Assembly: GCA_036555065.1 (NCBI GenBank)
Contig: DATBLZ010000171.1
Location: forward strand, 1-64,000
Direction of reading: 5' to 3'
Source of the DNA: DATBLZ01 sp036555065
GTDB lineage: Bacteria > Pseudomonadota > Gammaproteobacteria > Steroidobacterales > Rariloculaceae
DNA length: 64,000 bases
Below the pieces are notes generated by a model, which ran no database searches, had not been told where the DNA came from, and saw nothing but the letters and a program-made list of their open reading frames with translations. Made by a program: the position numbers and the translations under genes. Of this stretch, positions 1 through 9,087 are shown piece after piece (position 1 is the first letter of the stretch; every line of letters starts with the position of its first letter).

Positions 1-435
1 TGCTCGATGGCGATCACGAGCGGCCGTGTGCAACGGCCGATCACCGCGCTCTTCGCCGGCGCGCGCGCGACGTGGTTTTTGCCGCAAGCGACGCCGCACG
101 CGGCCCGCAAGCAATGGATCGCGGGAACTTTGCAGCCGAAAGGCATTGTGCACGTCGATGCGGGCGCCGTGCGCGCGCTCGCCGGGGGACGGAGCCTGCT
201 GCCGGCCGGCGTGACCGCCGTCGAAGGCACGTTCGAGCGCGGTGACGCCGTGGCCGTGCTCGCGACGGACAAGACCGAGGTCGGCCGCGGCCTCATCGCT
301 TACTCGGCCGAGGAAGCGCGCGCGATCGCGGGCGTGCGGTCGAGCCGCATCGAGGAGATTTTGGGGTACCGCGGCAGAGATGAGATGATTCATCGCGACG
401 ATCTCGTCTTGACGCAGAATCGGGAAGCGCAATGA
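1..435 (+). CDS. proB: Glutamate 5-kinase, C-terminal part (gene runs off the left edge)
   Basis: This is the C-terminal 144 residues of glutamate 5-kinase, the ATP-dependent enzyme that phosphorylates glutamate in the first step of proline synthesis. The visible part holds the end of the amino-acid kinase domain (TPHAARKQWIAGTLQPKG resembles the family) followed by a PUA domain with the usual SLLPAGV stretch and the C-terminal HRDDLVL motif. The reading frame is open to base 1, so the true start lies outside the window. The stop overlaps the start of proA (ATGA), which indicates translational coupling of the first two proline enzymes. Confidence 0.93.
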   Translation, partial: CSMAITSGRVQRPITALFAGARATWFLPQATPHAARKQWIAGTLQPKGIVHVDAGAVRALAGGRSLLPAGVTAVEGTFERGDAVAVLATDKTEVGRGLIAYSAEEARAIAGVRSSRIEEILGYRGRDEMIHRDDLVLTQNREAQ

Positions 436-1718
436 GCACGGCGACACGCGACGTCGCGAGCAAGCTGCGTGAGCAGATGCTCGAGATCGGCCGCGCGGCG
501 AAAGCCGCGAGTGCTACGCTCGCACGCTCGTCCGCGACCGCGAGAAATGCCGCGCTCCGGGCCGCAGCGCAAGAGCTGCGTAAGTCCACGCCCGCGATTC
601 TGCGTGCCAACGAACAGGACTGCGCGGCCGCGAAGGAGCGCGCCGTGAGCGGCGCCCTGTTGGACCGCCTCGCGCTCGACGCCGCGCGCATCGAAGCCAC
701 GGCGCGCGGCCTCGAGGAGATCGCCGCGCTCCCGGACCCGCTCGGTCAAGTGATCGCCGAATGGCAGCGCCCGAACGGGCTCAAGATCCAGCGCGTGCGC
801 GTGCCGCTCGGCGTCATCGGCATCATTTATGAGAGCCGGCCCAACGTCACGGCCGACGCCGGCGGGCTGTGCTTGAAGAGCGGCAATGCGGTGATTCTCC
901 GCGGCGGCTCCGAGGCGGTGCGGTCGAATACTGCGATCCACGCGTGTCTCGTGCGCGGGCTTGAAGACCAGGGATTGCCTGTGCGCGCGGTTCAGCTCGT
1001 GCCTACGCAAGATCGCGAGGCCGTCGGTTTCCTGTTGCGCGAGATGACGGAGTACGTCGACGTCATCGTGCCGCGCGGCGGAAAAAGCTTGATCGCGCGC
1101 GTGCAGCAGGATGCGCGCGTGCCCGTGATCGGGCATCTCGAAGGCATCTGTCACACCTACGTTCATGCCGCTGCGAATCTCGAGATGGCGCGGCGCATCG
1201 TCGTCAACGCGAAAATGCGCCGCACGGGCGTCTGCGGCGCGACCGAGACCGTGCTCATCGACCGTGCGTGCGCGGCCACGCATCTCGCGCCGATCGTCGC
1301 CGACTTGCTCGCCGCGGGCTGCGAGGTGCGTGGCGACGCGCCGACCAAGGCTGTCGATAAACGGGTGAAGCCCGCCGCGAGCGCCGACTACGGCAAGGAA
1401 TTTCTCGACGCGATCGTCGCGATCAAAGTCGTCGCCGATCTCGACGCCGCGCTCGAGCACATTCGGCGCTTCGGCTCCGCGCACACCGATGCCATCATCA
1501 CGGACGACAAGGCCGCAGCCGAGCGATTCTTGAACGAGCTCGACTGCGCGATTCTGCTCCACAACGCGTCCACGCAATTTGCCGACGGCGGCGAGTTCGG
1601 CATGGGTGCGGAGATCGGCATCGCGACCGGGCGCATACACGCGCGCGGCCCGGTCGGTGCGAACGAGCTCACGAGCTACAAGTACGTCGTGCGCGGCAGC
1701 GGGCAGACGCGGCCCTGA
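432..1718 (+). CDS. proA: Gamma-glutamyl phosphate reductase
   Basis: NADPH-dependent cytoplasmic enzyme that reduces gamma-glutamyl phosphate to glutamate semialdehyde, the second step of proline synthesis. The protein has 428 residues, normal for the family. It carries the Rossmann-type aldehyde dehydrogenase fold, the signature IIYESRPNVTADA around residues 137-149, and the catalytic cysteine in RRTGVCGATET at about residue 268. The ATG overlaps the proB stop codon, so proB and proA form one operon and their products act in sequence. Nothing unusual is seen. Confidence 0.97.
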   Translation: MSTATRDVASKLREQMLEIGRAAKAASATLARSSATARNAALRAAAQELRKSTPAILRANEQDCAAAKERAVSGALLDRLALDAARIEATARGLEEIAALPDPLGQVIAEWQRPNGLKIQRVRVPLGVIGIIYESRPNVTADAGGLCLKSGNAVILRGGSEAVRSNTAIHACLVRGLEDQGLPVRAVQLVPTQDREAVGFLLREMTEYVDVIVPRGGKSLIARVQQDARVPVIGHLEGICHTYVHAAANLEMARRIVVNAKMRRTGVCGATETVLIDRACAATHLAPIVADLLAAGCEVRGDAPTKAVDKRVKPAASADYGKEFLDAIVAIKVVADLDAALEHIRRFGSAHTDAIITDDKAAAERFLNELDCAILLHNASTQFADGGEFGMGAEIGIATGRIHARGPVGANELTSYKYVVRGSGQTRP

Positions 1719-1732
1719 GCGCGCGTCACGCA

Positions 1733-1879
1733 CTTGGGGCCGGACGCTTAAGGAAGGGGCGCTCCGGCTCAGACATCCGCGCGCGCCGGCGAAGGGCTCA
1801 TTCGCATATCGCACAATCCGCGCTGTCGGCGCGCCGCGGAACTCGCCGTCGGCCCCTTCCTTACGCATCCGACCCCAGG
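1733..1879. repeat. MITE-like long-hairpin element, copy 1
   Basis: The 195 bases between proA and glpD contain a 147-bp element with terminal inverted repeats of about 27 bp (CTTGGGGCCGGACGCTTAAG at the left, the near-complement of TTACGCATCCGACCCCAGG at the right). Inner segments also pair imperfectly, so the whole can form one long hairpin. A diverged second copy lies at 34051-34183, sharing the blocks GCGCTCCGGCTCAGACATCC and AACTCGCCGTCGGCCCC. It has no plausible gene. It occupies the space where a glpD promoter or leader would be expected. Confidence 0.75.
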
Positions 1880-1913
1880 TGTCTTGCGCACGTTCGTTAA
1901 CCCTGACTACGCG

Positions 1914-3500
1914 ATGAGTGCCTCGGCCGCGAAGTACGATCTCATTGTCATTGGGGGTGGAATTAATGGTGCCGCGATCGCGCGCGAGGCCGCGCTCGTC
2001 GGTTTGACCGTGCTGCTGCTCGAGCAAAGCGACTTGGGCTCCGGCACGAGCGCTGCGTCGACGCGCCTGATCCACGGCGGGCTCCGCTACCTCGAGCATG
2101 CGGAGCTCGGGCTCGTCTACGAATCGCTGCACGAGCGTGAGCGGCTGTTGCGGCACGCGCCGCATCTCGTCACGCCGCTCGGCCTGTACCTGCCGATCTA
2201 TCGCGGTGGGAAGCGCCGACCTTGGCAGATCCGCGCGGGCATGTGGCTCTACGATCTGCTGTCCATCGGCAAGTCGGTGCCGCGACATCGAATGCTCGGC
2301 GAGGCGGCCGTGCGCGAAGCGCTTCCGGGGCTCGCCCACGACGGCCTCGTCGGTGCGGCGTATTACTACGACGCGCAAGTCGCGTTTCCCGAGCGCCTCA
2401 TCGTCGAGAGCGTGCGCGACGCCGTCGCGCACGGCGCCGTGCTGCGTGCGCACACGCGCGTGACGACGATCGACGTCGTCGCAAGGCGCGTGCGCGGCGT
2501 CGAATGGCGCGGCAGTGACGGGACGGTCGGCCGGGCCGAAGCGCCGACGATCGTCAATGCGACCGGGCCCTGGGTCGATCGCGTGGCCGGCGGGCTCGCG
2601 TCGCGAAAACTTCTCGGCGCGACGAAAGGAAGCCACTTGGTGTGCCGACCGTTTCCGGGCGCACCTGCCCATGCCGTTTACGCCGAAGCGGCTGCGGACG
2701 GTCGGCCGTTCTTCGTCGTCCCGTGGAATGAGCTCTATTTGATAGGCACGACCGACGAGCGATTCGACGGCGACCCCGCCGAGATCGAGATCGGCGCGGC
2801 GGAGTACCGGTATCTCGTCGAGGCGGCCGAGCAGCTCTTCCCGGCTGCGGCGCCGCTCGCTCGATACGTCTGCTACACGCAGGCCGGGGTCCGGCCGCTG
2901 CCGAGAAGCTCCGCGAGCCGCACGGGCGCGATCACGCGCCGACACTTGATCTACGAGCACCGCCGAGCGCGCGGTCTCTTTTCGATCGTCGGCGGCAAGC
3001 TCACGACGCATCGCGCGCTCGCCGAGGACGTGTTGCTGCGCATCTGGCGGCGCCGGGACCGGTCGTTCAAAAGCGCGACGCGCGAGCGCCCATTACCGGG
3101 CGCGCTCGATGTCACTGCGCGCGACGAGCTCGTCGCTGCGCTCGGCGCCGAGCTCGGAGCCGACCAAGCCGCGCGCCTCTGGCGAATCTACGGCGCGCAG
3201 GCAACCGCGATCGCTGCGCTCGCGCGGAGCTCGAAGGATCTCGCGAGAGTCCTCGGTCCGGCGTCGGGGCCACTGGTCGCCGAGCTCGTTTACGCGGTGC
3301 GCGAGGAATGGGCGAGCTCGCTCGCGGACATTCTGCTGCGCCGTTGCATGGCGGGTCTCGGCGCCGATCGCGGCCTCGAGTCCGCGCCGGCTGCCGCCGA
3401 CTGGCTCGTGCGTCTCGGAGTGTGGGACAAGCCGCGCGCCGATCACGAAGTAGCAGCGTTTCGCGCGCATGTGCACCGCTTCGACCGACCGCTGGGCTGA
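1914..3500 (+). CDS. glpD: Aerobic glycerol-3-phosphate dehydrogenase
   Basis: Membrane-associated FAD enzyme that oxidises sn-glycerol 3-phosphate to dihydroxyacetone phosphate and passes electrons to quinone. The product has 528 residues. The N-terminal dinucleotide-binding motif VIGGGINGAAIAREAA begins near residue 14; STRLIHGGLRYLEH and IVNATGPWVDRV are typical DAO-family FAD sites, and IVGGKLTTHRALAED marks the end of the catalytic domain before the helical C-terminal domain. I chose the ATG at 1914 over an in-frame TTG at 1884 because the latter would start close to the end of the repeat element and add residues not expected for the family. No glpF, glpK or glpR is in view. Confidence 0.95.
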   Translation: MSASAAKYDLIVIGGGINGAAIAREAALVGLTVLLLEQSDLGSGTSAASTRLIHGGLRYLEHAELGLVYESLHERERLLRHAPHLVTPLGLYLPIYRGGKRRPWQIRAGMWLYDLLSIGKSVPRHRMLGEAAVREALPGLAHDGLVGAAYYYDAQVAFPERLIVESVRDAVAHGAVLRAHTRVTTIDVVARRVRGVEWRGSDGTVGRAEAPTIVNATGPWVDRVAGGLASRKLLGATKGSHLVCRPFPGAPAHAVYAEAAADGRPFFVVPWNELYLIGTTDERFDGDPAEIEIGAAEYRYLVEAAEQLFPAAAPLARYVCYTQAGVRPLPRSSASRTGAITRRHLIYEHRRARGLFSIVGGKLTTHRALAEDVLLRIWRRRDRSFKSATRERPLPGALDVTARDELVAALGAELGADQAARLWRIYGAQATAIAALARSSKDLARVLGPASGPLVAELVYAVREEWASSLADILLRRCMAGLGADRGLESAPAAADWLVRLGVWDKPRADHEVAAFRAHVHRFDRPLG

Positions 3501-3501
3501 G

Positions 3502-3525
3502 AGTCGCGACTAAAGTCGCTTCCCC
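3502..3525 (-). repeat. REP-like palindrome between convergent genes
   Basis: Reverse-orientation copy (GTCGCGACTAAAGTCGCTTC) of the window-wide palindromic family. It starts just after the glpD stop and ends just before the 3' end of the facing small gene, so it may serve as a two-way transcript end. Confidence 0.75.
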
Positions 3526-3529
3526 AGGC

Positions 3530-3781
3530 CTACCGAGCGTTCTTGTCGACCGGCTCGAAGCGCAGCGTCGGCCGATCGCCGCGCCGCGAATAGACGTGCT
3601 CGCTTGCCATGTCGCGCAGCATGCGGTCGCGCTCTTCCGCGGTCGCGAACCAGTGAAACTGCTCCCAACCGGAATCGAGGAGGCGCGCAAAGGAATCGCC
3701 GGGCCGGAGGCTCACGCGAATGCCGAAAGGCTTTGCCTCGGCCGCGGGCGAGATCAAGTTATGCGCGTGGCAGATTTCCAT
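3530..3781 (-). CDS. Small conserved-looking hypothetical protein (83 aa)
   Basis: I do not recognise this protein. It has 83 residues, no membrane segment and no signal peptide; it is polar, with several aromatic residues in GWEQFHWFATAEERDRML. It starts 8 bases after the stop codon of the upstream kinase gene on the same strand, so the two are probably co-transcribed and may be functionally linked. The frame has codon bias like its neighbours and is bounded by a real gene upstream and a REP element downstream, which favours a true gene over a chance frame. Confidence 0.6.
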   Translation of the reverse strand: MEICHAHNLISPAAEAKPFGIRVSLRPGDSFARLLDSGWEQFHWFATAEERDRMLRDMASEHVYSRRGDRPTLRFEPVDKNAR

Positions 3782-3789
3782 CGCGGGCG

Positions 3790-4485
3790 CTAATCATACA
3801 GATGTTCGCGTTCTTCCGGGCCGCGTCGATCGCGCCAGCCGAGCACGCCGCGAGTGAAAGCGCGGTAAACGGGCTTCGCGAGCGTGCGCCACGCGCGTGC
3901 GGCGATCGACGGCGTCGCGAGCAGCGTCTTTTCGCGTGCCGTCAACGCGCCTGGCAGATAGTGCTCCTTGTGCTTGTACAAGTGGCGCAAGTCCTCGCGC
4001 GCGAGCATGCGAAAGATCCTGCCGCGCGGGTTGCCGATGATCGCGATCTGAAAGTCGACGACGCCGGCGCTGCCGTCGCTGAGACACAGCCAGTTTGCTT
4101 CCTTGGCGAGGTCGTTGTGCGCCACGCCGGCGCGATGGATCTGCCGCACGAGCCGCAATGCGCTGCGAAAATAAGCGCGCGTTTGCGGGCGCGCAACGAA
4201 CATGACGTGTCCCGGCAAGAAACTGCGCACGAGCCCATCGCGATCGGCAGCGAGTAAGCGCGGTACGCCGCGCACGGCGCCGAGCCGCGTGAGCGCCGCT
4301 GCCTCCGTGCGCACGAGCATGCGCGCGAGCGGGCGCAGCAAAAAGGACACGCCCTCGAGCGTGCGCGTGACGACCTGCTCGCCGCCCCGCGACTCGAGCC
4401 GCACCGTCCCTAGATAATCGCGTTTGAGCTTGCGTCCCGTAGCCATGAATCGGGCCTCGGCCTTAATATCAATCGTTCCGGGCAT
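3790..4485 (-). CDS. Lipopolysaccharide-kinase/RIO-like small kinase
   Basis: Predicted small kinase of the WaaP/KdkA/RIO-like superfamily, about 231 residues from the ATG at 4485, or 218 from the ATG at 4446. The catalytic loop reads HRAGVAHNDLAKEANWL (Asp in HNDL) and the metal-binding motif is DFQ instead of DFG, as in other atypical kinases of this fold. There are no membrane segments, so it is probably cytoplasmic or peripheral. The substrate is unknown: sugar phosphorylation of lipopolysaccharide core and protein phosphorylation are both possible. It is divergent from the large AAA-like/WD40 gene with only about 20 bases between the starts if the upstream ATG is used. The start codon is uncertain. 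Confidence 0.75.
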   Translation of the reverse strand: MPGTIDIKAEARFMATGRKLKRDYLGTVRLESRGGEQVVTRTLEGVSFLLRPLARMLVRTEAAALTRLGAVRGVPRLLAADRDGLVRSFLPGHVMFVARPQTRAYFRSALRLVRQIHRAGVAHNDLAKEANWLCLSDGSAGVVDFQIAIIGNPRGRIFRMLAREDLRHLYKHKEHYLPGALTAREKTLLATPSIAARAWRTLAKPVYRAFTRGVLGWRDRRGPEEREHLYD

Positions 4486-4508
4486 CGAGTCCACAAGATC
4501 GTACCGTT

Positions 4509-7500
4509 TTGTCGAAAGCAACGCAGGTCGGTGATTTCTTCGTCGTCGGCGGGCCCGTGCAGGCCGGCCGGGAGTGCTATGTCGCACGCAAAGCGGACGA
4601 AGAGCTCCTCTCGGGCATCGCGGATCAGCGGTTTTGCTACGTGCTGTGCTCGCCGGGCAGCGGCAAGTCGAGTCTCATGGCGCGCACGATTCGCACGCTG
4701 CGCGGCGAGGGGCAACTCGCGGCCGTCGTCGATCTGACGCAGATCGGCGCGCGCGGGGAGGCGGCCGATCCGGGACGTTGGTACTACAGCATCGCTTATC
4801 GAATCGTCCGCGATCTGCGAATCAAGGTCGATTTACAGTACTGGTGGCAGGAAAAGAGTGCCCTGCTCGGCGATCAGCGGCTCGTCGAGTTCTTTTGGGA
4901 AGTCGTGCTCACGCATACGACCGCGCCCGTGACGATCTTCATCGACGAGGCCGAGCGGGGGAGCGAGCTCCGTTTCGCGACCGAGCTCTTCTCGGCCATC
5001 CGCACCTGCTACCTCCAGCGCGCGACTGAGCCGGATTACGGCCGGCTCAACTTCGTCGTGCTCGGCGTTGCGACGCCCGCGCAGTTGAGCCCCAACGCGG
5101 CGGCGTCGCCGTTCGTCGACGGTCAAGCGATCGACCTGCCGGACTTCTCGCTCGCGGAGTGCTACGAGCTCGGCGCCGGATTCGAAGCCGACGAGACCGT
5201 GAGCCATGCGCTCATGGATCGGATTTACGCTTGGACGAGCGGCCAGCCCTATTTGACGCAGAAGATCGCGCGCGCGGTTGCGCGCAAAGGCGGCAAGCTT
5301 GCCGACGTCGAGCGTGTCGTCCATGACCTCCTTCTCGCGCCCCGCGCCTCGCAAGAGGAGCCGCACTTGAATCACATCCGCGCGCTGCTCGCCGAGCGCG
5401 CGCCCGTGACTCGTCAGGTGCTCGCGCGGTTGGTCAAGCTAGCGAAGGGAACGGACGTGCAAGACGAGCACGCTTCCGCGGCCGTCGAGCTCCTGCTGCT
5501 CGCGGGCATCGTGCGGCGCGACGCCGGCGGCGCGCTCAAGTTCAGCAATCGGATCTACGCGCGTGTCTTCGACGAGCGCTGGGCAAAGTCCGAGATGCCG
5601 GTGAATTGGCGCGCCTACGCCGCCGCGGCCGCGGGCCTCGCCGTCGCGATTTGGCTGCCTTATTGGTACACGCAAGTGTTGCCGCGGCCGTATATCGAGA
5701 CGCTGAGCGGCGTGACTCAGGATTACGCCGTTGCCGAGGCCGCGTACGCGCGGCTCGCGCGCCTGCCGTTCTTCGGCGCGACCGCCGATCGGCTGCTTGC
5801 CGACGTCACGGTGCGCCGCTCACGGAGTGCCTCGACGATCGCCGAGGCTCTCGCGGCCGATACGGTCGCCCGCGATTCACTCGGCAATCCGAGCCTCGCC
5901 GATGAGCTCATGGCGGAGTATTGGCTGCGCCAATCCCGTGTCGCGATGCATCGCGGCGATCGCGATGCGGCGCTGCTCTATGCGATCGAGGCGGATCGCG
6001 CCGCGCCCGCGATCGCGGCGAGCGCTGCCGCGGAGCTGCTCGACAGCGATTACGCGCGGCTCGTGCGCACGTTCCGGCTCGCGCAAGCGCCGTTGCAACT
6101 CGACGTCGACTGGGAAAACGACGAGCTCGTGATCGTCGAGAGGACGCGGCGGGTCGCACACGCTTCGCTCGCAGCCGCGGGCGCCGCCGCGAGCGAAGCA
6201 CAAGATGCGCGCACGGCGAGCCTCACGGCCTTTCAGCACGTGCCCGTGACGCGCGACCTCTTCGTCGAGGACGACGTCGTCGCCGGCGAGTTCGAGCTGT
6301 CGCTCATGCTCCGGCATCCGAGCCCGACGGATCTCGAGCTCACCCTGCGCGCGCCGAGCGGCACCGCGGCGACGTTTGCTGTCTCCGAATCGGCCGGCGA
6401 GCGTCCGCTCGTGCTCAGCGCGCGTGCCGATTCGCCGCTCGGCGCGCTCGCCGACGAGCCGGCGCTCGGGCGCTGGCAGCTCACGCTCGTCGATCGGCAG
6501 AGCGGCGCCGAAGGCACGTTGTCGGAGTGGGGGCTGCGCTTCGGAGCGAACCGTTCCGTTTGGCGCGACGTGCCCGAGCAGGGCATCGCATTACCCGATC
6601 CGTTCAGGAGCGAGCAAGTCGATATCGCATTGAGTCCCGGCGGCCGCGTCGCGATCGCGCAGCCGACGCGCAGCGGGTCTGCGCAGCTACTCGCGGTTTG
6701 GGACCTGCACCGCAACAAGCTCGTCGCCGACTTGCCGCTGCGGGCGGCTACGTCTCAGGTCGCCGTGAGCTCGCGCACGCAGCGAGTTCTCGCGCTGAGC
6801 TCGCGCACGGCGACGCTTTGGGACTTTCAGGGCACGCGCATCGCGCGGCTCGAGACGCGTGGCGAGTTCGCGCCGAGGCCGGCGTTGAGCGGCGATGAGG
6901 ATTTCGCGGTTCTCGCCGAGACGAGCGCGAATGCGCCGGCGCGTTTCAGCCTGCTCGACATGACCTCGGGCGACGTGCTCGCGAGCTTCGCGGGCGTCGC
7001 CACGATCCGCGACTGGGCGCTCGGCCCGCGAGCGCTTTACCTCGCCGTGCTCGACGGGGCGCGGCGTGCCCTCATTCTGGACCCGCATACGGGTGAGGCG
7101 CGGGGCCAGCTCCGTCACCACAGAGATCTCGTGCGCGTCGTGCCGGCGACGGGCGACACGCTCGTGACGGTCGATGCGGACGGCGCCATCCAAGGGTGGC
7201 GCATCGCGCCCGAAGAGGACGCCGCCGATTTCGGGACGAGCTGGGTCATCGGGACGACCGTCGATGCCGCGAGCGTCGACGTTGCAGCGAGCGCGGACGA
7301 AATTGCCTTCGCGCTCGCCGATGGGCTCGTAGCCGTGCAGGATCTGCGCGGCGCTCGCCAGCCGCAGTACGTACGTGCCGGCGACGGCTTGCCGTCGTTC
7401 GTGCGCATCGCGCCCGGCGGCGACCGACTCGTGACGGCATACGGTTCCGTCGCAAGGCTTTGGGATATCGGCCTCGACGCGCCGCTGTCGATAGCGGATC

Positions 7501-8483
7501 GCGACGTCTCCGCCGCGTTGCTCGACGCCGGCGGCGAGATCGCGGTATTCGGATATGCCGGTGGCCATGTGCGCGTGCGCGCCGTCGGCGAGCTCGAACG
7601 GCGCGGCGGCCAAGAGGACGTCGACTACATCGGCCATCGCGGCGCCGTTACGAGCTTGGCCGTGAATACAGCGAACAACCTCATCGCGAGCGGCGGAGTC
7701 GATGGTGTCGTCAGAATCTGGAACCTGCGAACCGTAGCGCCGACGCCTGCGTTGCTGCGGCATCCGTCGGGACCGATTCGCGCGTTGACTCTGAGCGCCG
7801 ACGGCACGGCAGTGATCAGCGCCGGCGATTACTCGGCGCGGATTTGGGCAACGCAGACAGGAGAGCTGATACGCGAGATCGCCGTCGACGGCGCGGCACT
7901 CGCAGTCACGTGCGCACCGAGCATGGAGCTTTTTGCCGTCGGTGATTCGGCCGGCGATATCTTCCTTGCGCCGCTGCACGGCACGGCACCACCGGCGACG
8001 GCGCGCGCCCATGCCGCAGTGCTCGCGCTCGCGATTTCCGCGGACGCCAAGCTCATGGTCAGCGGCGACGCCGCCGGCAACTTGCAGCTCTGGGATACGG
8101 CGCTGCCGGAAACGAGCCGCGCGACACATCTATTTACGGACCCGGTATCCTGGGTTGCGTTCGGCGCTTCGGGCACGACTGTGCTCGCGAAGAGCGGAGC
8201 ATGGATCCACGCGCTCGAGATCCATCCGACCGGATTCACGGTCACTGCTTCGCGACTGCTGCCGATCCGGCTCGGGCCTGCGACCGTGCCGGTGCAACTC
8301 GACGGCGGCCTGCGCTGGCTTTCGCACCCGGCCGCGAGCGCACCCCGGTACGAGGATTTGAGCTTTGAGGGGTCCGGTGCCGAGTCTGCGGCGCCCGATC
8401 CCGCTCTCCTCGCCCGTGACTGGCCGGCCATCCTCGGGCTCGACCTCGACCGGGCCACGGGCACGGTCCGGGCAACGCACTGA
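4509..8483 (+). CDS. AAA-like (AAA_35) / membrane segment / P-domain-like / WD40 repeat protein
   Basis: Large 1324-residue protein of unknown function. Residues about 12-330 match the AAA-like ATPase family common in cyanobacterial WD40 proteins: a Walker A loop CSPGSGKSS near 47-55, VDLTQIG, and a Walker B strand VTIFIDEAE near 140. A hydrophobic segment AAAAAGLAVAIWLPYW lies near 370-385. Residues about 575-680 (TRDLFVEDDVVAGEFEL to GTLSEWGLRFG, with LELTLRAPSGT and LGRWQLTLVD) look like a proprotein-convertase P domain. From about 700 to the end there are beta-propeller repeats, the clearest being GHRGAVTSLAVN...GGVDGVVRIWNL near 1040-1070. The layout suggests a membrane-anchored STAND-like NTPase with a propeller on the other side. 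The start is a TTG; no ATG or GTG precedes the conserved VGDFFVVGG. Confidence 0.8.
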   Translation: MSKATQVGDFFVVGGPVQAGRECYVARKADEELLSGIADQRFCYVLCSPGSGKSSLMARTIRTLRGEGQLAAVVDLTQIGARGEAADPGRWYYSIAYRIVRDLRIKVDLQYWWQEKSALLGDQRLVEFFWEVVLTHTTAPVTIFIDEAERGSELRFATELFSAIRTCYLQRATEPDYGRLNFVVLGVATPAQLSPNAAASPFVDGQAIDLPDFSLAECYELGAGFEADETVSHALMDRIYAWTSGQPYLTQKIARAVARKGGKLADVERVVHDLLLAPRASQEEPHLNHIRALLAERAPVTRQVLARLVKLAKGTDVQDEHASAAVELLLLAGIVRRDAGGALKFSNRIYARVFDERWAKSEMPVNWRAYAAAAAGLAVAIWLPYWYTQVLPRPYIETLSGVTQDYAVAEAAYARLARLPFFGATADRLLADVTVRRSRSASTIAEALAADTVARDSLGNPSLADELMAEYWLRQSRVAMHRGDRDAALLYAIEADRAAPAIAASAAAELLDSDYARLVRTFRLAQAPLQLDVDWENDELVIVERTRRVAHASLAAAGAAASEAQDARTASLTAFQHVPVTRDLFVEDDVVAGEFELSLMLRHPSPTDLELTLRAPSGTAATFAVSESAGERPLVLSARADSPLGALADEPALGRWQLTLVDRQSGAEGTLSEWGLRFGANRSVWRDVPEQGIALPDPFRSEQVDIALSPGGRVAIAQPTRSGSAQLLAVWDLHRNKLVADLPLRAATSQVAVSSRTQRVLALSSRTATLWDFQGTRIARLETRGEFAPRPALSGDEDFAVLAETSANAPARFSLLDMTSGDVLASFAGVATIRDWALGPRALYLAVLDGARRALILDPHTGEARGQLRHHRDLVRVVPATGDTLVTVDADGAIQGWRIAPEEDAADFGTSWVIGTTVDAASVDVAASADEIAFALADGLVAVQDLRGARQPQYVRAGDGLPSFVRIAPGGDRLVTAYGSVARLWDIGLDAPLSIADRDVSAALLDAGGEIAVFGYAGGHVRVRAVGELERRGGQEDVDYIGHRGAVTSLAVNTANNLIASGGVDGVVRIWNLRTVAPTPALLRHPSGPIRALTLSADGTAVISAGDYSARIWATQTGELIREIAVDGAALAVTCAPSMELFAVGDSAGDIFLAPLHGTAPPATARAHAAVLALAISADAKLMVSGDAAGNLQLWDTALPETSRATHLFTDPVSWVAFGASGTTVLAKSGAWIHALEIHPTGFTVTASRLLPIRLGPATVPVQLDGGLRWLSHPAASAPRYEDLSFEGSGAESAAPDPALLARDWPAILGLDLDRATGTVRATH

Positions 8484-8590
8484 CCGCCTTTTCTCGGGAA
8501 TCTGTGAACTGGGGTCACGGCAGCGTGGCGCAGCTACGTTAGGGTGGACACTCGCGGGCAGTGTACCCGCACGCATTGGTTAGCAGGCGC

Positions 8591-9079
8591 ATGGAATCGG
8601 TTCGATTGCTAAAGACACTTTTGGTCGCAGCAGCCGGCGTCGCCGCTGCTCTGGTTGCCGGCGGCTGCGCGCCGAAGCTGCAGCCGCGGTCGTTTGCCGA
8701 GTACCTCGAGGATCGACCGCTCATGGAAGGGACGCTCGCGCGCTGCGATGCGGATCGCGAGGGGACGCACGACGATCTCGACTGCGCGAACGCGCGCCGC
8801 GCGGCTGTGACGATCGCGCTACGCGTCGAGGAAGCGCGCCGCGAAGAGCTCGAGCGCGAATCCGAGCGCAAGCTCACCGAGCTGCGCGATGAGCTCGCGC
8901 GGCGCGAGCAGCGCGAGCGCGAAGCGCTCGCCGAGGCCGAGGCTGCGCGGCAAGCCGCTTACGAAGCCATTTGGAAAGGCAACGCCGTGCCCCCGAACGC
9001 CGCGGAGCTGATCGGTGGCCAGAACGCGACCGCGGGAAACGCGGCAACCGACCGGCCAGCGCCAGCGGCGCCACAATAA
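8591..9079 (+). CDS. EexN-like lipoprotein
   Basis: Predicted lipoprotein of 162 residues. It begins MESVRLLKTLLVAAAGV and has a lipobox-type VAGGC, followed by a short segment SFAEYLEDRPLMEGTLARC...DDLDCANARRA that resembles the EexN domain of plasmid entry-exclusion lipoproteins, including the spaced cysteines. Residues about 80-120 are a highly charged helix rich in Glu and Arg, probably coiled coil. EexN-like lipoproteins also occur on chromosomes with no conjugation genes, and none are seen here, so an exclusion role is not supported. It follows the AAA-like/WD40 gene by 107 bases on the same strand. The ATG at 8591 is chosen because it places the signal peptide at the N-terminus. Confidence 0.7.
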   Translation: MESVRLLKTLLVAAAGVAAALVAGGCAPKLQPRSFAEYLEDRPLMEGTLARCDADREGTHDDLDCANARRAAVTIALRVEEARREELERESERKLTELRDELARREQREREALAEAEAARQAAYEAIWKGNAVPPNAAELIGGQNATAGNAATDRPAPAAPQ

Positions 9080-9087
9080 AGCGACCG

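Noticed and set aside
390..3011. Long open frame on the minus strand opposite proA and glpD
   Set aside because: It is an antisense shadow of two clearly coding genes in GC-rich DNA and has a low-complexity, Arg-rich product.
8591..9079. Conjugative entry-exclusion function
   Set aside because: No transfer, relaxase or plasmid genes are near; EexN-like lipoproteins occur on chromosomes.
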